Part shown: positions 11,209-21,331 of the stretch, in pieces
Numbering within the stretch: the first letter of the stretch is position 1
Layout: each line of letters starts with the position of its first letter
NCBI GenBank assembly: GCA_015698045.1
Contig: BLAL01000057.1
Coordinates: 186,001 to 250,000, forward strand
Source: Rhizophagus clarus
Lineage: Eukaryota; Glomeromycota; Glomeromycetes; Glomerales; Glomeraceae
DNA: 64,000 nucleotides
Direction of reading: 5' to 3'
The notes under the pieces: model-generated
What the model saw: only the letters and a program-made list of their open reading frames with translations
Told to the model about the DNA's origin: nothing
Databases searched by the model: none
Translations under genes and position numbers: made by a program

Positions 11209-12060
11209 GTGAGTATTTTAATTTTTTTGTTTTATTTTGTGATTTTTATGACGTTTATTAACAACTTGTTTTACTCCTTTTAAATAGTTGATACTCATAT
11301 GGAATTTGGTAGCAACAAGACGGTTTTAATAATTCAGCTTTTAGTGAGTTTTAATATTTTTTTTTATTTTTAATTAAATTTATTTTTTTAATGAATCATG
11401 TATTAATATTTGATTATTTTAATTATAGACGGCTAATTTTCAACATCTTTGATATAATTTTGGTAAAATAAAATATTCAGTTTATTTATTTAATGAAATG
11501 ATTACTAATGTTTTGATTCTCTATTTTTTTTAGGCAAATTCAGTTTTTTTGACATAAGAATTCAGTGAGTATTTTTTTTTTAAGATTTCTTTCGCCTTTT
11601 AAAAATAATTACTAATTTATTTTTTCTTTTTTTTTAGATAGTTTGTTCCTCAGCTCTCTGAATGCAAAATTCGACAAGAATGATCTTTGATGAACCTCTA
11701 ATCTTTGGATGTGTGGATTTGATAGTGTATTTTTTTAATGCAAGAATTTGGCGAGTATTTTTTTTTAAGATTTCTTTCACCTTTTGAAAAATAATTACTA
11801 ATTTATTTTTTCTTTTTTTTTAGACAGTTTGTTTCTCGGCTCTCTGGACATAAAATTTGACAAAAATGATCTTTGACGAACCTCCAATCTTTGGATGTGT
11901 AGATTTGATGATGTGTTTTTTTAATGCAAAAATTTGGCGAGTATATTTTTTTTAAGATTTTTTTCGCCTTTTAAAAAATAATTACTAATTTATTTTTTCT
12001 TTTTTTTTTAGACAGTTTGTTCTTTGGCTTTCTGGATACGAAATTTGGTAAGAATGATTT
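11209..12060 (+). repeat. Module array C, including three ~165-bp units
   Basis: Continuation of the plus-strand array. Blocks end in CAGTGAGTA or GCGAGTA and are preceded by TTTTTTTTTAG. The last part (about 11560-12050) has three units of about 165 bp with the phrases GACAGTTTGTT, CGGCTCTCTGGA, AATGATCTTTGA and ATCTTTGGATGTGT, and with ATTACTAATTTATTTTTTCT before the acceptor, which fits a TACTAAT branch site. The blocks are longer here (about 110 nt) and contain stops. Confidence 0.5.
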
Positions 12061-12510
12061 AGGATTTTTTAGGATACTTGATTGTGTAGATGATGGTTGT
12101 AGATATAATGGCGGATAGATTAATGTGAATAATAATAAGTGATAATATATAGATAGATAAATGTTAGATAGATTTTTATATAATATTATAATATGTAGCT
12201 ATAGATAAAATGTTAATAAAACTACTATTATTTGACCTTGAAAAACCTCTAGTTTGACCTATTTATCAATTATATTCAGTTACATACAGTAGTCGAATAT
12301 AGTTTTTTTAGGGTTGAATAAATATGTAATAATGTCCTAATATAGGTAAAATGATAGTCAAATTTTCTTTCTGAATTTGAGACAATTGACACCCTAAATG
12401 CGCCAAAAAAATTGGCCTCAATTTGACATAGGTTAGATTGTCATTTGACCTATATTTGACTCAGTCAAATTTAGACTGAATTGTTCTTTTTAGACTAGTG
12501 TATATAGTAA

Positions 12511-15508
12511 TAGTAATCCGATTCTATTTTGACTTAATCTGGATAGATCCTTGATCCAGATTGAATTCAGATATCCGCATCCTATAATTTTTAAGAAGAT
12601 GGATCCATCAGTAAATCTGAATAGTGATATCTGGATGATCATCTGGATGATAATGAATTACCATTTACCAGTTATCAAGACCGTTGATGATTCATGATTA
12701 TATAATATATACCCCTTTTTATTTCCTTCTTTATTCAATTTTCATAAGTTAATTGATTATCATTAAATCACTTTTTCTTTTGAAATATTATTTTTTTATT
12801 AAATAAAATTAAATAAAATCAATAAATAATAATAAAAAAATGTCTAATAGTATTCAAGATGAAGATATTGATGAAGTGATTGATCAAAATCCTTTAGAAA
12901 AAGAAAAAGGTAATACTAATCTCCTATAAAGCTTAAGAAAAATTTTTGGCTAATTATATTTATTAAAAATTAAGAAACAGAAACGAACTCCTTAAGTTCC
13001 AGAAGTAAAAGTCAAAAATGTCAAAATGTAAATAAAAGAAAAAATGTGTCATTTACAAAACAATACTTTGAATTAGGATATAATCTGAAGAGTGAGCAAA
13101 CTCGTACTTGTAATATCTTAGATGATAATGGTAAACGATGTGGTAAAGTATACCGAAATACTGGAAGTTCAACCAGAAATCTTGTTGCACACCTACGAGA
13201 TGTTTACCAAATTGTCGATGAAAATAATGAAAATGAAAATGCTTCAAAAAGGGTAATTTTTATCTAAATTATAAAATTTTTATTTAATTAAATTATGTTT
13301 ATAACTATATATTTTTTTAGTTACAAAATACAAAAATCACAGAATTTGCTTGATCTTATCAACTTCATCCTAAATATATTCAAAAACAACGAGAAGAATC
13401 TGTTCTTAAGTGGATGTTGCTTACCAATTAACCTCTTGCAACTATTACCAATCGAGCATATAAAGAAAAAATGGTCCAATTTGATCCTTCATTTGTAGTA
13501 CCTGGAGAACAAAAAATAAAAACAATGATAGTTAAAAGCTATCAATGTAATTATGAAAATTTAAAAAATATTTTAAAAGAAACTGCGATAACAGTATTTC
13601 TTACCACAGATCTTTGGTCTAGTAGGGCTAAACATAGGTATGTTGATGTTATTGCTACATGGATTACATCTGATTTTAAAGTTAAAGATGTAATGTTAGA
13701 AATAAAATATGCACCATCCCCTCATACTGCCGATGTTGTTGCTGAATTACTTTACAAATGTATATCAAGTTGGGGTCTTAATGGATGTGTAACAGCCATT
13801 ATTACTGATAATGATTCAAACATGAAGGTAGCATTCCCTATTTTGACTCAAAAAGACCAGTGTAAAGATATTCAAAGACATTCTTGTGTTGCATATATAC
13901 TCCAGCTATCTATTGGAAAAGGTTTAGCACCTGTAGAAATTTTAGCTGTACGTGTAAAACAAATAATTAATTTTTTCTCAACACAAAAATAGATAGAAAG
14001 ATTGGAAGCAGTACAGCGTAAATTGGGATATGAAGATGTAATGCATTGTATATAGGATGTACAAACATGCTGGAATTCTTCATACTATGTCTGGAATAGG
14101 CTTTTTTATCTCAAGGATGCAATTATCTAACTACAGACTGATCTTTATACAAGTACGAATAGAGAAGACAGAAAAGATGGTAATAAACTAAAAAAAATCA
14201 TGTTAGCTGATGATGAATGGAATTTATTAGACCAATTAGTTGATATTTTAATTCCATTTGAGAAAGCAACATGATATTTTTCTGGAAATACATATATAAC
14301 ACTTAGTAAAATGATGTTAACTATTAAGGAGCTCATTTTCAATTTAGCTACTAGTTCAATAGATTCACCATCTAACGATATTGATTATAATAACGAAAAT
14401 ACAATATTTGAAGAAACTGAATTAGAAGTTGATAGTGAAGAAATTATAAGCCATATTACCAAAAAGAGAATTTCTATTAAAGATCCGTTAAATACTGAAG
14501 GAGTTTTACTTAAAGTAAAGAATAATATTTATAATGCGTTGCTTTATTATTGGGATATTCCAAGTGTTATAGGATTAATGGCTACTTTATTGGACCCACG
14601 TTACAAGGAATTAGATTTGGAACTAGAAGATAAAAAAGATGAAATAATTCAAAAACTTCGTGATGAGTTTAATGAACTGAATTCTGATAATTTGAATAAA
14701 TCAACACCAGTAACGCCTATAACAGAGCGTCTAATACAATTGTACCAGTTTCAGATGCAGAAACTTCATTGCAATCACAAAAAAAATACTGTAAGCATTA
14801 TCAAAATAAGAATAAAAAAATAAGTATACATACTGTATAATCATTGATGAAGTAAGTAATTATTTGTCAATGCCAGTTGCATTAGAAACTAAGAATCTAT
14901 TAGATTGGTGGCGAATTTGTAAAGAAATTTTTCCAAACCTATCACAAATTGCTCGCAAGTACCTTGAAGTCCTGGCTACATCTGTATTCAGTGAAAGACT
15001 ATTTTCCCATGCTGGTTCTCTAATTTCAGCAAAGAGAAATCGTTTAGATACAAGTTTAGTGGGACAGATGTTGTTTTTAAAAAGAAATATTCGTTCAATA
15101 GAAGTTTTTGCGAAAAAGTGGGATGAAGTTGATGAATGTTAATTACTTTTTCCTTTTTTCATAATCTTTTACAGTTTTACTATGTAATAAAAAATTAAGA
15201 ATAAATGAAAACATAAAATAAAGAATTGGTTTTGTGTAATTACAAAAAAAATCTATTTTTATAATTAAAATAAACATCGCAATGAATCGTATCAAAAAAA
15301 AAAAATTTTTTTAACCAATAAAATTTAAAGATTAAGGATGATCTGTTAAAATTCGGATTAGGATAGATCTGGATATATCCTCATTTAAGGATCTATCCAG
15401 AATTGAGGATCAATCTGTAAATTTTCATATCTGGATTGCAATCCGAATTAGATGAATAGACTTGGGATAGGATCCAGATGACCTTTTAAAAATAGAATCA
15501 GATCACTA
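12511..15508 (+). mobile_element. BED-hAT DNA transposon, degenerate, 8-bp TSD
   Basis: The left end TAGTAATCCGATTCTATTTT (12511) and the right end, read inward, TAGTGATCTGATTCTATTTT (15508) are inverted repeats. The flanking octamers are TATAGTAA (12503-12510) and TATAGTAG (15509-15516), 7 of 8 identical, as expected for hAT. Subterminal GGATC/ATCTGGAT motifs repeat at both ends. The left duplication directly abuts the right end of the CACTA-type element. The encoded transposase is broken. Confidence 0.85.
12841..15142 (+). pseudogene. hAT transposase pseudogene (BED finger to dimerisation domain)
   Basis: Starts MSNSIQDEDIDEVID at 12841, followed by an intron. A BED-type region (13046-13267) has lost its last zinc ligand (HLRDVY rather than HLRDxxH). 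The catalytic region (13471-14823) has LTTDLWSS, ITDNDSNM and CVAYILQLS, where the family expects CxxHxLxL. The C-terminal dimerisation block (14864-15142) is well kept: LEVLATSVFSERLFSHAG then KRNRL and MLFLKRN. In-frame stops at 13990, 14053, 14128 and 14272 and a frame change near 14820 make it inactive. Length and order match fungal hAT transposases. Confidence 0.9.
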
Positions 15509-15529
15509 TATAGTAGATAGATTTTGTAT

Positions 15530-15660
15530 AAGAATGTTTATTAATATTTTTTTTTATAGGAATAGATCTTTCAGAGCATTTTTAAAGATTAAGAAGGAAT
15601 TAGAGATTTATTTTTTTATTTTAATATATAAGAATGCTTATTTATATTTTCATTGATAAA
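15530..15660 (+). repeat. Detached unit of array A
   Basis: ATAAGAATGTTTATTAATATT, TTTTTTATAG, GAATAGATCTTTCAGAGCAT and TTATTTTAATATATAAGAAT follow in the same order as in the units at 4979-5330. It lies immediately beyond the hAT target duplication, so it is probably the right half of array A, separated by the CACTA-type and hAT insertions. Confidence 0.6.
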
Positions 15661-15875
15661 AATAAATCTTTATTATATTAAAAAAATTTGGTATAATAAT
15701 AATTCATTATAAGAAGGGTTATTTTATATATGCTATTTTGTGCACTTTACTATATACTATATTATATAGTAAATAAATAGTAAATTATTTTATTATATCA
15801 TTATATTAAGATTTTTTCATATTTAAAAATTGGTATCACATAAATGATTTGTTATATTATATTATTTATTATATT

Positions 15876-16603
15876 AAGGTTCGCTGTAAAGAAGGTTAAC
15901 TATAATACTAATTTTCAAATTTTAAAATTATTTTCAATATAATTTAAGTAAATTAAATTATCTTTTTATACTAAAATAAAATTATTTATCATATTGAAAT
16001 TTATTTGTATTTGATTTTTAAATTTAAAGTTATTTTAATATAAACTATATATGTATTATTTGAAATCTTATATATATATCACAAAACAAATTACTTAGTA
16101 AAATAAAAAATTCAAAAGTTATAATAAGAGTTTACTTAACAGAATTTAAAATAATTTGCTTATTAATTATAGTAAATTTTGAAATTTTCATTTGATCTAT
16201 ATATATATTATTTGGGATTCTAATATATACATAAAATCATTTTAATAAATTAACAAATAAATTTAAATTTATTTAAATTGATTTCAGTTATTTAAAAAAT
16301 ATCAATATATTATATCAAATTTTAAATTTTTTTTGAAAAGATTATTACCAAATAATCATTTTTCAAAATAGAAAAAAGCAAAAAACTATTATATATAATG
16401 TAAATATTTGATAAAAAAAGTTTAAAAAAAATAAAAAAAGATTTTTGTCAATTTCAAATATATTGTATAAAATGCAATATAGTTTTATACTATAATAAAA
16501 ATGAAAATTATTTTAAAATTATTATATTTAAAAAGATGATAATTAAAATAAGAAAATTTCTTAGTTTATACTAATACAGTCATCTCTCTTTACAGCAAAC
16601 CTT
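15876..16603. mobile_element. Short TIR element (MITE), ~0.73 kb
   Basis: AAGGTTCGCTGTAAAGA at 15876 and, read inward from 16603, AAGGTTTGCTGTAAAGA form inverted ends; the similarity extends outward through TTATAT. The body is AT-rich and non-coding. The superfamily is not clear. The CTGTAAAG end resembles Tc1/pogo-type ends but no TA duplication could be fixed. Confidence 0.6.
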
Positions 16604-16736
16604 GATATAATGAAGAATACTATATAACAAATTGTTAATGTGAAACAGATATTAACACCTATCTACTATCTATATTTCATCAAAATAAAAAGTTTTTTAA
16701 AAAAAATAATAATAACTCCACTTCCAGCCCTATTTT

Positions 16737-17362
16737 ACCTTAATTTCAAGAGTCTAGTTATGTTTTTCATCTGGTAATACTACAAAAAAGAAAAAAAAAT
16801 TAATAATTTAATTAATTAAAAAAAAAACAACAAAAAACATCTTCTTAACTCTCCCTTACCTTAATTTTAAAAGTCCAGTCATGTTTTTGTTTGACAACAC
16901 TATAAAAAAGAAAAAAAAAATTAATAATTTAATTAATTAGTAAAAAAAATGAAAAACACCTTTCAATCCTTCCTTACCTTAATTCCAAAAAATCAGTTAT
17001 GTTTTTTATCTAACAACATTACAAAAAAAAAAAGTTAATAATTTAATTAATTAAAAAAAACTAACGAAAAATACCTCTATAACTTTCTCTTACCTTAATT
17101 CCAAAAGTCTGGTCATATTTTTCATCTAGCAATACAAAAAAAATTAATTAATTAAATAAAAAAAACTATGAAAAACACTTCCTTTAACTCTTTCTTATTT
17201 TAATTCTAAAAGTCCAATCATACTTTTTATTCGGCAATACTACAAAAAAAAAAAATAATTAATTAAATGAAAAAAAATAATGAAAAATATCTCTCCAACT
17301 TTCTCTTATCTTAATTCCTAAAGTCTAGTTATATTTTTTGTCCAGCAATATTACAAAAAAAA
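16737..17362 (-). repeat. Minus-strand array of six 40-41-nt exon-like modules (array D)
   Basis: Six units read on the minus strand. The best block, 16739-16779, is 41 nt, follows ...TTTTGTAG, starts TATTACCAGATGAAAAAC and ends GAAATTAAG before GTAAAAT. Several other units have lost a donor or acceptor (TTTTTTGTAA, GATAAG, AATAAG). The block is the same family as array F at 24.5 kb, and both are preceded by the same ~45-bp leader containing GGTCATATGACTTGC and CTAATCAGATAATCT (here 17380-17435). This is the older, decayed copy of the pair. Confidence 0.7.
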
Positions 17363-17700
17363 AATTTTTTTTCTAGATCAGATATTTAGATTATCTGATT
17401 AGATTGCAAGTCATATGACCTTGCTTTTATACCAAATAATTTGCTATACTATACTAAATAATTTATTATAATATTAATAAATTTTTTATAATGAAGGTCC
17501 AATTGGTCTGGACACTAACTTCATTATATTAAGACATAACTGTATGCAAATATATTATATTATTTTTCCATTAAAAGAAATATGGGACTTTAATCTAACA
17601 GAGTTTACCTAAAAAAAAGGGATTTTTATTCAGAAAAGTTTGCTTTATGCAAAACACCATAGATAATAATTTTATAAGTTGTGAATAGGTGTTAGTATAA

Positions 17701-18085
17701 CACTGGTCAAAATCGATGCTATCGGGTACATATCGGGTACATATCGGGTACCTGATATGTACCCGATATGTGTGAAATATGTGTATGCTATTTAATAATA
17801 CTACACATATCGGGTACCCGATATGTACCCGTCGGATGCAGAAAATCGGTGACATATAACGTACATATCGGGTACATTTCTCATACATATTGGGTAGTTA
17901 AATATCGGTTACATATCATAGATTTATTGGGTACCCGATATATTTTAAAAAAATATCGGACAGATATTATACACTTATCGGATAGTGCTAATAAGTATCC
18001 TATATATACCCGATATGTATCCTATTTGTATTTGAAATATAAGCATAATTTCATAATTTTCACACATATCGGATAGCCGAAAAGT
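17701..18085. repeat. Left subterminal palindrome cluster
   Basis: More than a dozen copies of ATATCGG or its complement, often joined as CATATCGGGTACCCGATATG (for example near 17806-17826). The same motif fills the right end. They are candidate binding sites for an element-encoded protein. Frames seen here (17595-18076) are produced by the repeats. Confidence 0.75.
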
Positions 18086-18319
18086 ATAGCATTTATGGGG
18101 CATTAATAGTAGTAGATTTATAATTTAAATACAATTGTAATTTAAAAGTAATTTAATTCATTTAATTGTAATTACTGAAAGTTTTATTTATATTTTCAAT
18201 CGATAATAAAAAAAAATATTATACAAAAAATATTATAAAAAAATTCACTACTCTTTACACAAATTTACAATTAATGTTCACTTGTTTGCTTGTTTTCATT
18301 TCATTATATCTATTTAATT

Positions 18320-18780
18320 TGAAAGAAAGTAAAATGTTAGTAATAAAAGTGTTAGTATGAATATTAGTAGAAGTGTTAGCAAAAGAAACGGAACGTTAAT
18401 AAAAAAATTTTTACATTAGAAAGTGTTAGTATTAATGTTAGTATGAAAGTTAGTAGAAGTAGAAAAGGAACGTCAATAAAAAAAAAATATAAAGTATAAG
18501 TATTAATGTTAGTGTTAATGTTAGTAGAAGTGTTAGTAAAAGTAAGAAATAAAAAATGTTTAACAGTAGAACATTGTTAGTAGGAACGTTAGTAGGAGGA
18601 AACACATTAGAAAAAAATATTAGTAAGAGTGTTAACAGGATGGAAAAAGAAATTTCAACAAAAAATGTACCTTTGTATTTATTTTTTAGAAAAACCAATA
18701 AAGTAAAAAACTCGATAGTAGAACATTGTTTAGGACGTTAGTGAGAAGAAATACATTGGAAAAATATATTAATAAGAGTG
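18320..18780 (-). repeat. GTTAGTA-rich tract (branch-site heptamers on minus strand), array G
   Basis: GTTAGTA, the complement of the fungal branch-site heptamer TACTAAC, recurs about ten times from 18330 to 18600, mixed with GTGTTAGTAGAAG. A ~160-bp unit containing GTAGAACATTGTT, ACGTTAGT and AGAAATTTCAACAAAAAAT is repeated at 18556 and 18717. On the minus strand each unit has a block ending in ACAAAG or ATAAAG before GTACATTTT or GTATATTTT, like the donors of the other arrays. Confidence 0.5.
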
Positions 18781-18782
18781 TT

Positions 18783-19211
18783 AAGAATAACATAATAATG
18801 GGAAAAGAAATTTCAACAAAAAATATACCTTTATCTTTATTTTTTAGACAAAAACAATAAAGTAAAAATTTGAGAGAGAGAGAAAAAAGTTTTGAAAAAA
18901 AAAAAAAAAAACGATAAATAAATAATTAAATCGTGATCGTGCAATCACATGATCAACAAAATTATCAATTTTTATTGGTTATTTGGGTAATATTATAAAT
19001 AACATAATAATGGGAAAAGAAATTTCAACAAAAAATATACCTTTATCTTTATTTTTTAGACAAAACAATAAAGTAAAAATTTGAGAGAGAGAGAAAAAGT
19101 TTTTGAAAAAAAAAAAAAAAAAAAATACGATAAATAAATAATTAAATCATGATCGTGCAATCACATGATCAACAAAATTATCAATTTTTATTGGTTATTT
19201 GGGTAATATTA
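18783..19211. repeat. ~210-bp direct duplication
   Basis: Two nearly identical copies, 18783-18991 and 18998-19211. Each runs from AATAACATAATAATGGGA through a GAGAGAGAGA stretch, an A tract, GATCGTGCAATCACATGATC and TTGGTTATTTGGGTAATATT. They differ mainly in the A-tract length, so the duplication is recent. Non-coding. Confidence 0.85.
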
Positions 19212-19459
19212 TATTCAGCCACATCAGCCACAAAATCGGTCACCTATCGAATGCACAAGTCAATATTAGCGAAGAAGCACAAACTTGATTATTCACTATT
19301 CGTGCTCAACTTGAGTTGATAAAATTATTAAAAAATCACTGATTTTATTAAATTTATCAGAATTTTTATACCTAATTAAAGATGATTAAATTAAGTTTTA
19401 CTACCGATTTCATTATAACGTTACCAACTTTTTTGTTAATCTTGGATATTTTATTTTGA

Positions 19460-19515
19460 ATTTAAATTGTTCGCTTTGAACTCGAGTTGAACTCGAGTTC
19501 AACTCGAGTTTAACT
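19460..19515. repeat. AACTCGAGTT tandem palindromes
   Basis: Four adjoining copies of a 12-bp unit around ACTCGAGT, a perfect palindrome, in otherwise AT-rich DNA inside the CACTG element. A single related copy lies near 19725 (GGTCGAGTTTAACTTG). Possibly another protein-binding cluster of the element. Confidence 0.5.
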
Positions 19516-20033
19516 CGTTCGCTCAAGATCTTTGTGTAATGTATTGTAGATCCGTAATTGTTTTATTTGTAGTCTATAATTGGCAAAAGCTTATTATAAA
19601 CCAAAATAAAAAACACTATTTATTTACGTATCTGTATTATTAGATTTTACCTTTTTTAGATTTGATATATAATTAAAAAGAAGACCTTTATCTTGATATT
19701 TTGGAATCACGATCATAACAATTGAGTTTAGGTCGAGTTTAACTTGTTCATTGTGATTGATTGTATTGTAGATCCGTATCTGTATTATAATTAATATAAA
19801 GAAGACAGATCATAACAATCATGACATATTTGAGAAATTAGAACAATTTACGTAAATGTTCTTGAAGGGTAATTAATATAATAATACAAGGTGATAAAAA
19901 ATTGTTTTTAAAAAGAGGTTTCATCTTTTTTTTTTTTCTTACAATAAATTTGTTGTCGTTATTTCTATTATATATTCTTTTTCTTAAAATTTGTTGCCGT
20001 TATTTTTTATTATTATATATTCTTTTTCTTAAA

Positions 20034-20640
20034 ATGCCCGCAAATTGGACTGATGCAATAACTGAATATTTAATAAGATATAGGAGGTAAAAAATTAAAT
20101 GAAAACTAATAAATAACTTTGATCATATTCTAGTTTTTTTTTCTCTTACGTTTCCTGATCTAAAAATTAAATAAATAATGTAAAGGAGAAGGAACAACTA
20201 CTACCATGACATACCCGGGAGGGACCGCTCCGAATTCTGGGAGAGCCTAGCTCGAAGAATTCGGAGACGGTTCCGCGTGAGGTTCACTGGCCAACAGGTA
20301 GAAAGAAAGTGGAGAAACTTGGTCAGGAATTTTAATGTTAGTAAAATAATAATAAATCATAAAAAAAAAATAAAAAAAAATAAAAAATTAATAGTATTAA
20401 CATTTTTAGAATTTCTGTGAATGGAGGAATGGTGCGCGAAATGGAAGGTGGTCCCGGGAAGGAGAAAGATATTATAGGCAGTTCCGCACAAGGTTTTGGG
20501 ACAGACCTGGTAATTATTAAGAATTTTTTTAATTTATATTTAAGTTATTTAAGTTCTAAATTTATATATATTTCTTAGGGAACCACCACAGTCGTAGGCG
20601 GCGTAGAAACACTGCGCATCGGCGGCCTCGGAATCCGTAA
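20034..20640 (+). CDS. Small basic Myb/SANT-like protein, 4 exons, encoded by the CACTG element
   Basis: Join of 20034-20086, 20186-20336, 20410-20509 and 20579-20640 gives 366 nt, 121 residues plus stop. All three introns are GT-AG and the phases agree. It starts MPANWTDAITEYLIRYRR. The second exon gives EFWESLARRIRRRFRVRF followed by TGQQVERKWRNLVRNF, which together with the first exon fits the tryptophan-spaced three-helix fold of Myb/SANT-like (trihelix) DNA-binding domains. The tail is arginine-rich (HHSRRRRRN). Exons are far more GC-rich than their surroundings, a sign of coding selection. It lies inside the element with palindromic subterminal repeats, so it may bind them, as TNPA does in En/Spm. 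An alternative donor at 20637 would bypass the stop and join array E. I chose 20034 because upstream codons are low-complexity. Confidence 0.7.
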
Positions 20641-21331
20641 ATTATATTTTTTTATTTTTATTTTTTTTTATTTTGTATTTTTTATATTTTATTTTTATTT
20701 TTATTTTTTATTTATATTTTTATATTTTTATTATTTTTATTATTATTATTTTTTATTTTTTATTATCTTTTATTATTATTATTTTTTATTAAATATATAT
20801 ATATATTATATAGTCATCTAATTATTATTTTAATATTTTTACTATTTTATAATTTGATTTAATATCGACTGAAATTAAAAAATTCGACCTCAATTATAAG
20901 TAATTAAAGCTTATTATAATAAATTGCTTTTATTCAATAAACATTCATTTTTTTTTTATTAAAGTATTAATTAAATAAACAATCTGTCGTCATATATTAT
21001 ATAATATATTGTAATGATGAAATGTCCTCAATAAATTTTAAAAAAGGTACATTTAGGCGTGACAGATCTAATACCGCTGATTCTTCCAAAATGTTACTAA
21101 AATCTTTCCATAGATCAAATTGAGAGAACTAATCTATCAATTTACAATATAAAATCTTGAAATAATCTCAAAATACGTGATCAAACTCATTTTTGCTAAA
21201 CTGCCGAAACCTCTTGGCGTTTACATGCAATAGTTTCGGCATTTTAATTTAATTTGACGATCATTGATTATCATGATCAATCTATTTTTACGGTTTTCTA
21301 AACCATAATTTTTTTTTTATTTTTTTTTTAG
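20637..21331 (+). other. Long intron (alternative) or 3' region, AT-rich
   Basis: GTAAAT at 20637 overlaps the TAA stop of the Myb-like gene, and TTTTTTTTTAG at 21322-21331 precedes the first mini-exon. If spliced, this is a 695-nt intron. If not, it is the 3' untranslated region of the short form. It contains T-rich and ATT-repeat DNA and no other frame. Confidence 0.4.

Larger units (their letters stand above)
6245..12500. mobile_element. CACTA-type DNA transposon, 6.26 kb, TSD TAT
   Basis: The left end is CACTAGTCAAAAAAGGAA. The right end read inward is CACTAGTCTAAAAAGAAC. Both are flanked by the triplet TAT (6242-6244 and 12501-12503), the 3-bp duplication expected of the CACTA/EnSpm superfamily. 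Subterminal regions at both ends share TTTGACC, TATATTTGAC and TAGTCGAATA motifs. Inside are two arrays of splice-like modules on opposite strands (7.1-9.8 kb minus, 10.65-12.06 kb plus), an inner inverted-repeat pair (6567 and 10561) and a nested element (8.1-9.0 kb). No transposase domain was recognised, so this copy is probably non-autonomous. The assignment rests on the end sequence and the duplication. Confidence 0.65.

Noticed and set aside
17595-18076. Frames on both strands with repeated Y-P-I-C and G-T-R-Y phrases
   Set aside because: They are translations of the subterminal palindromes of the CACTG element.
20034-20090. Start of the Myb-like protein at 19902
   Set aside because: The extra upstream codons are hydrophobic low complexity from a T-rich leader; the ATG at 20034 begins the DNA-binding domain.
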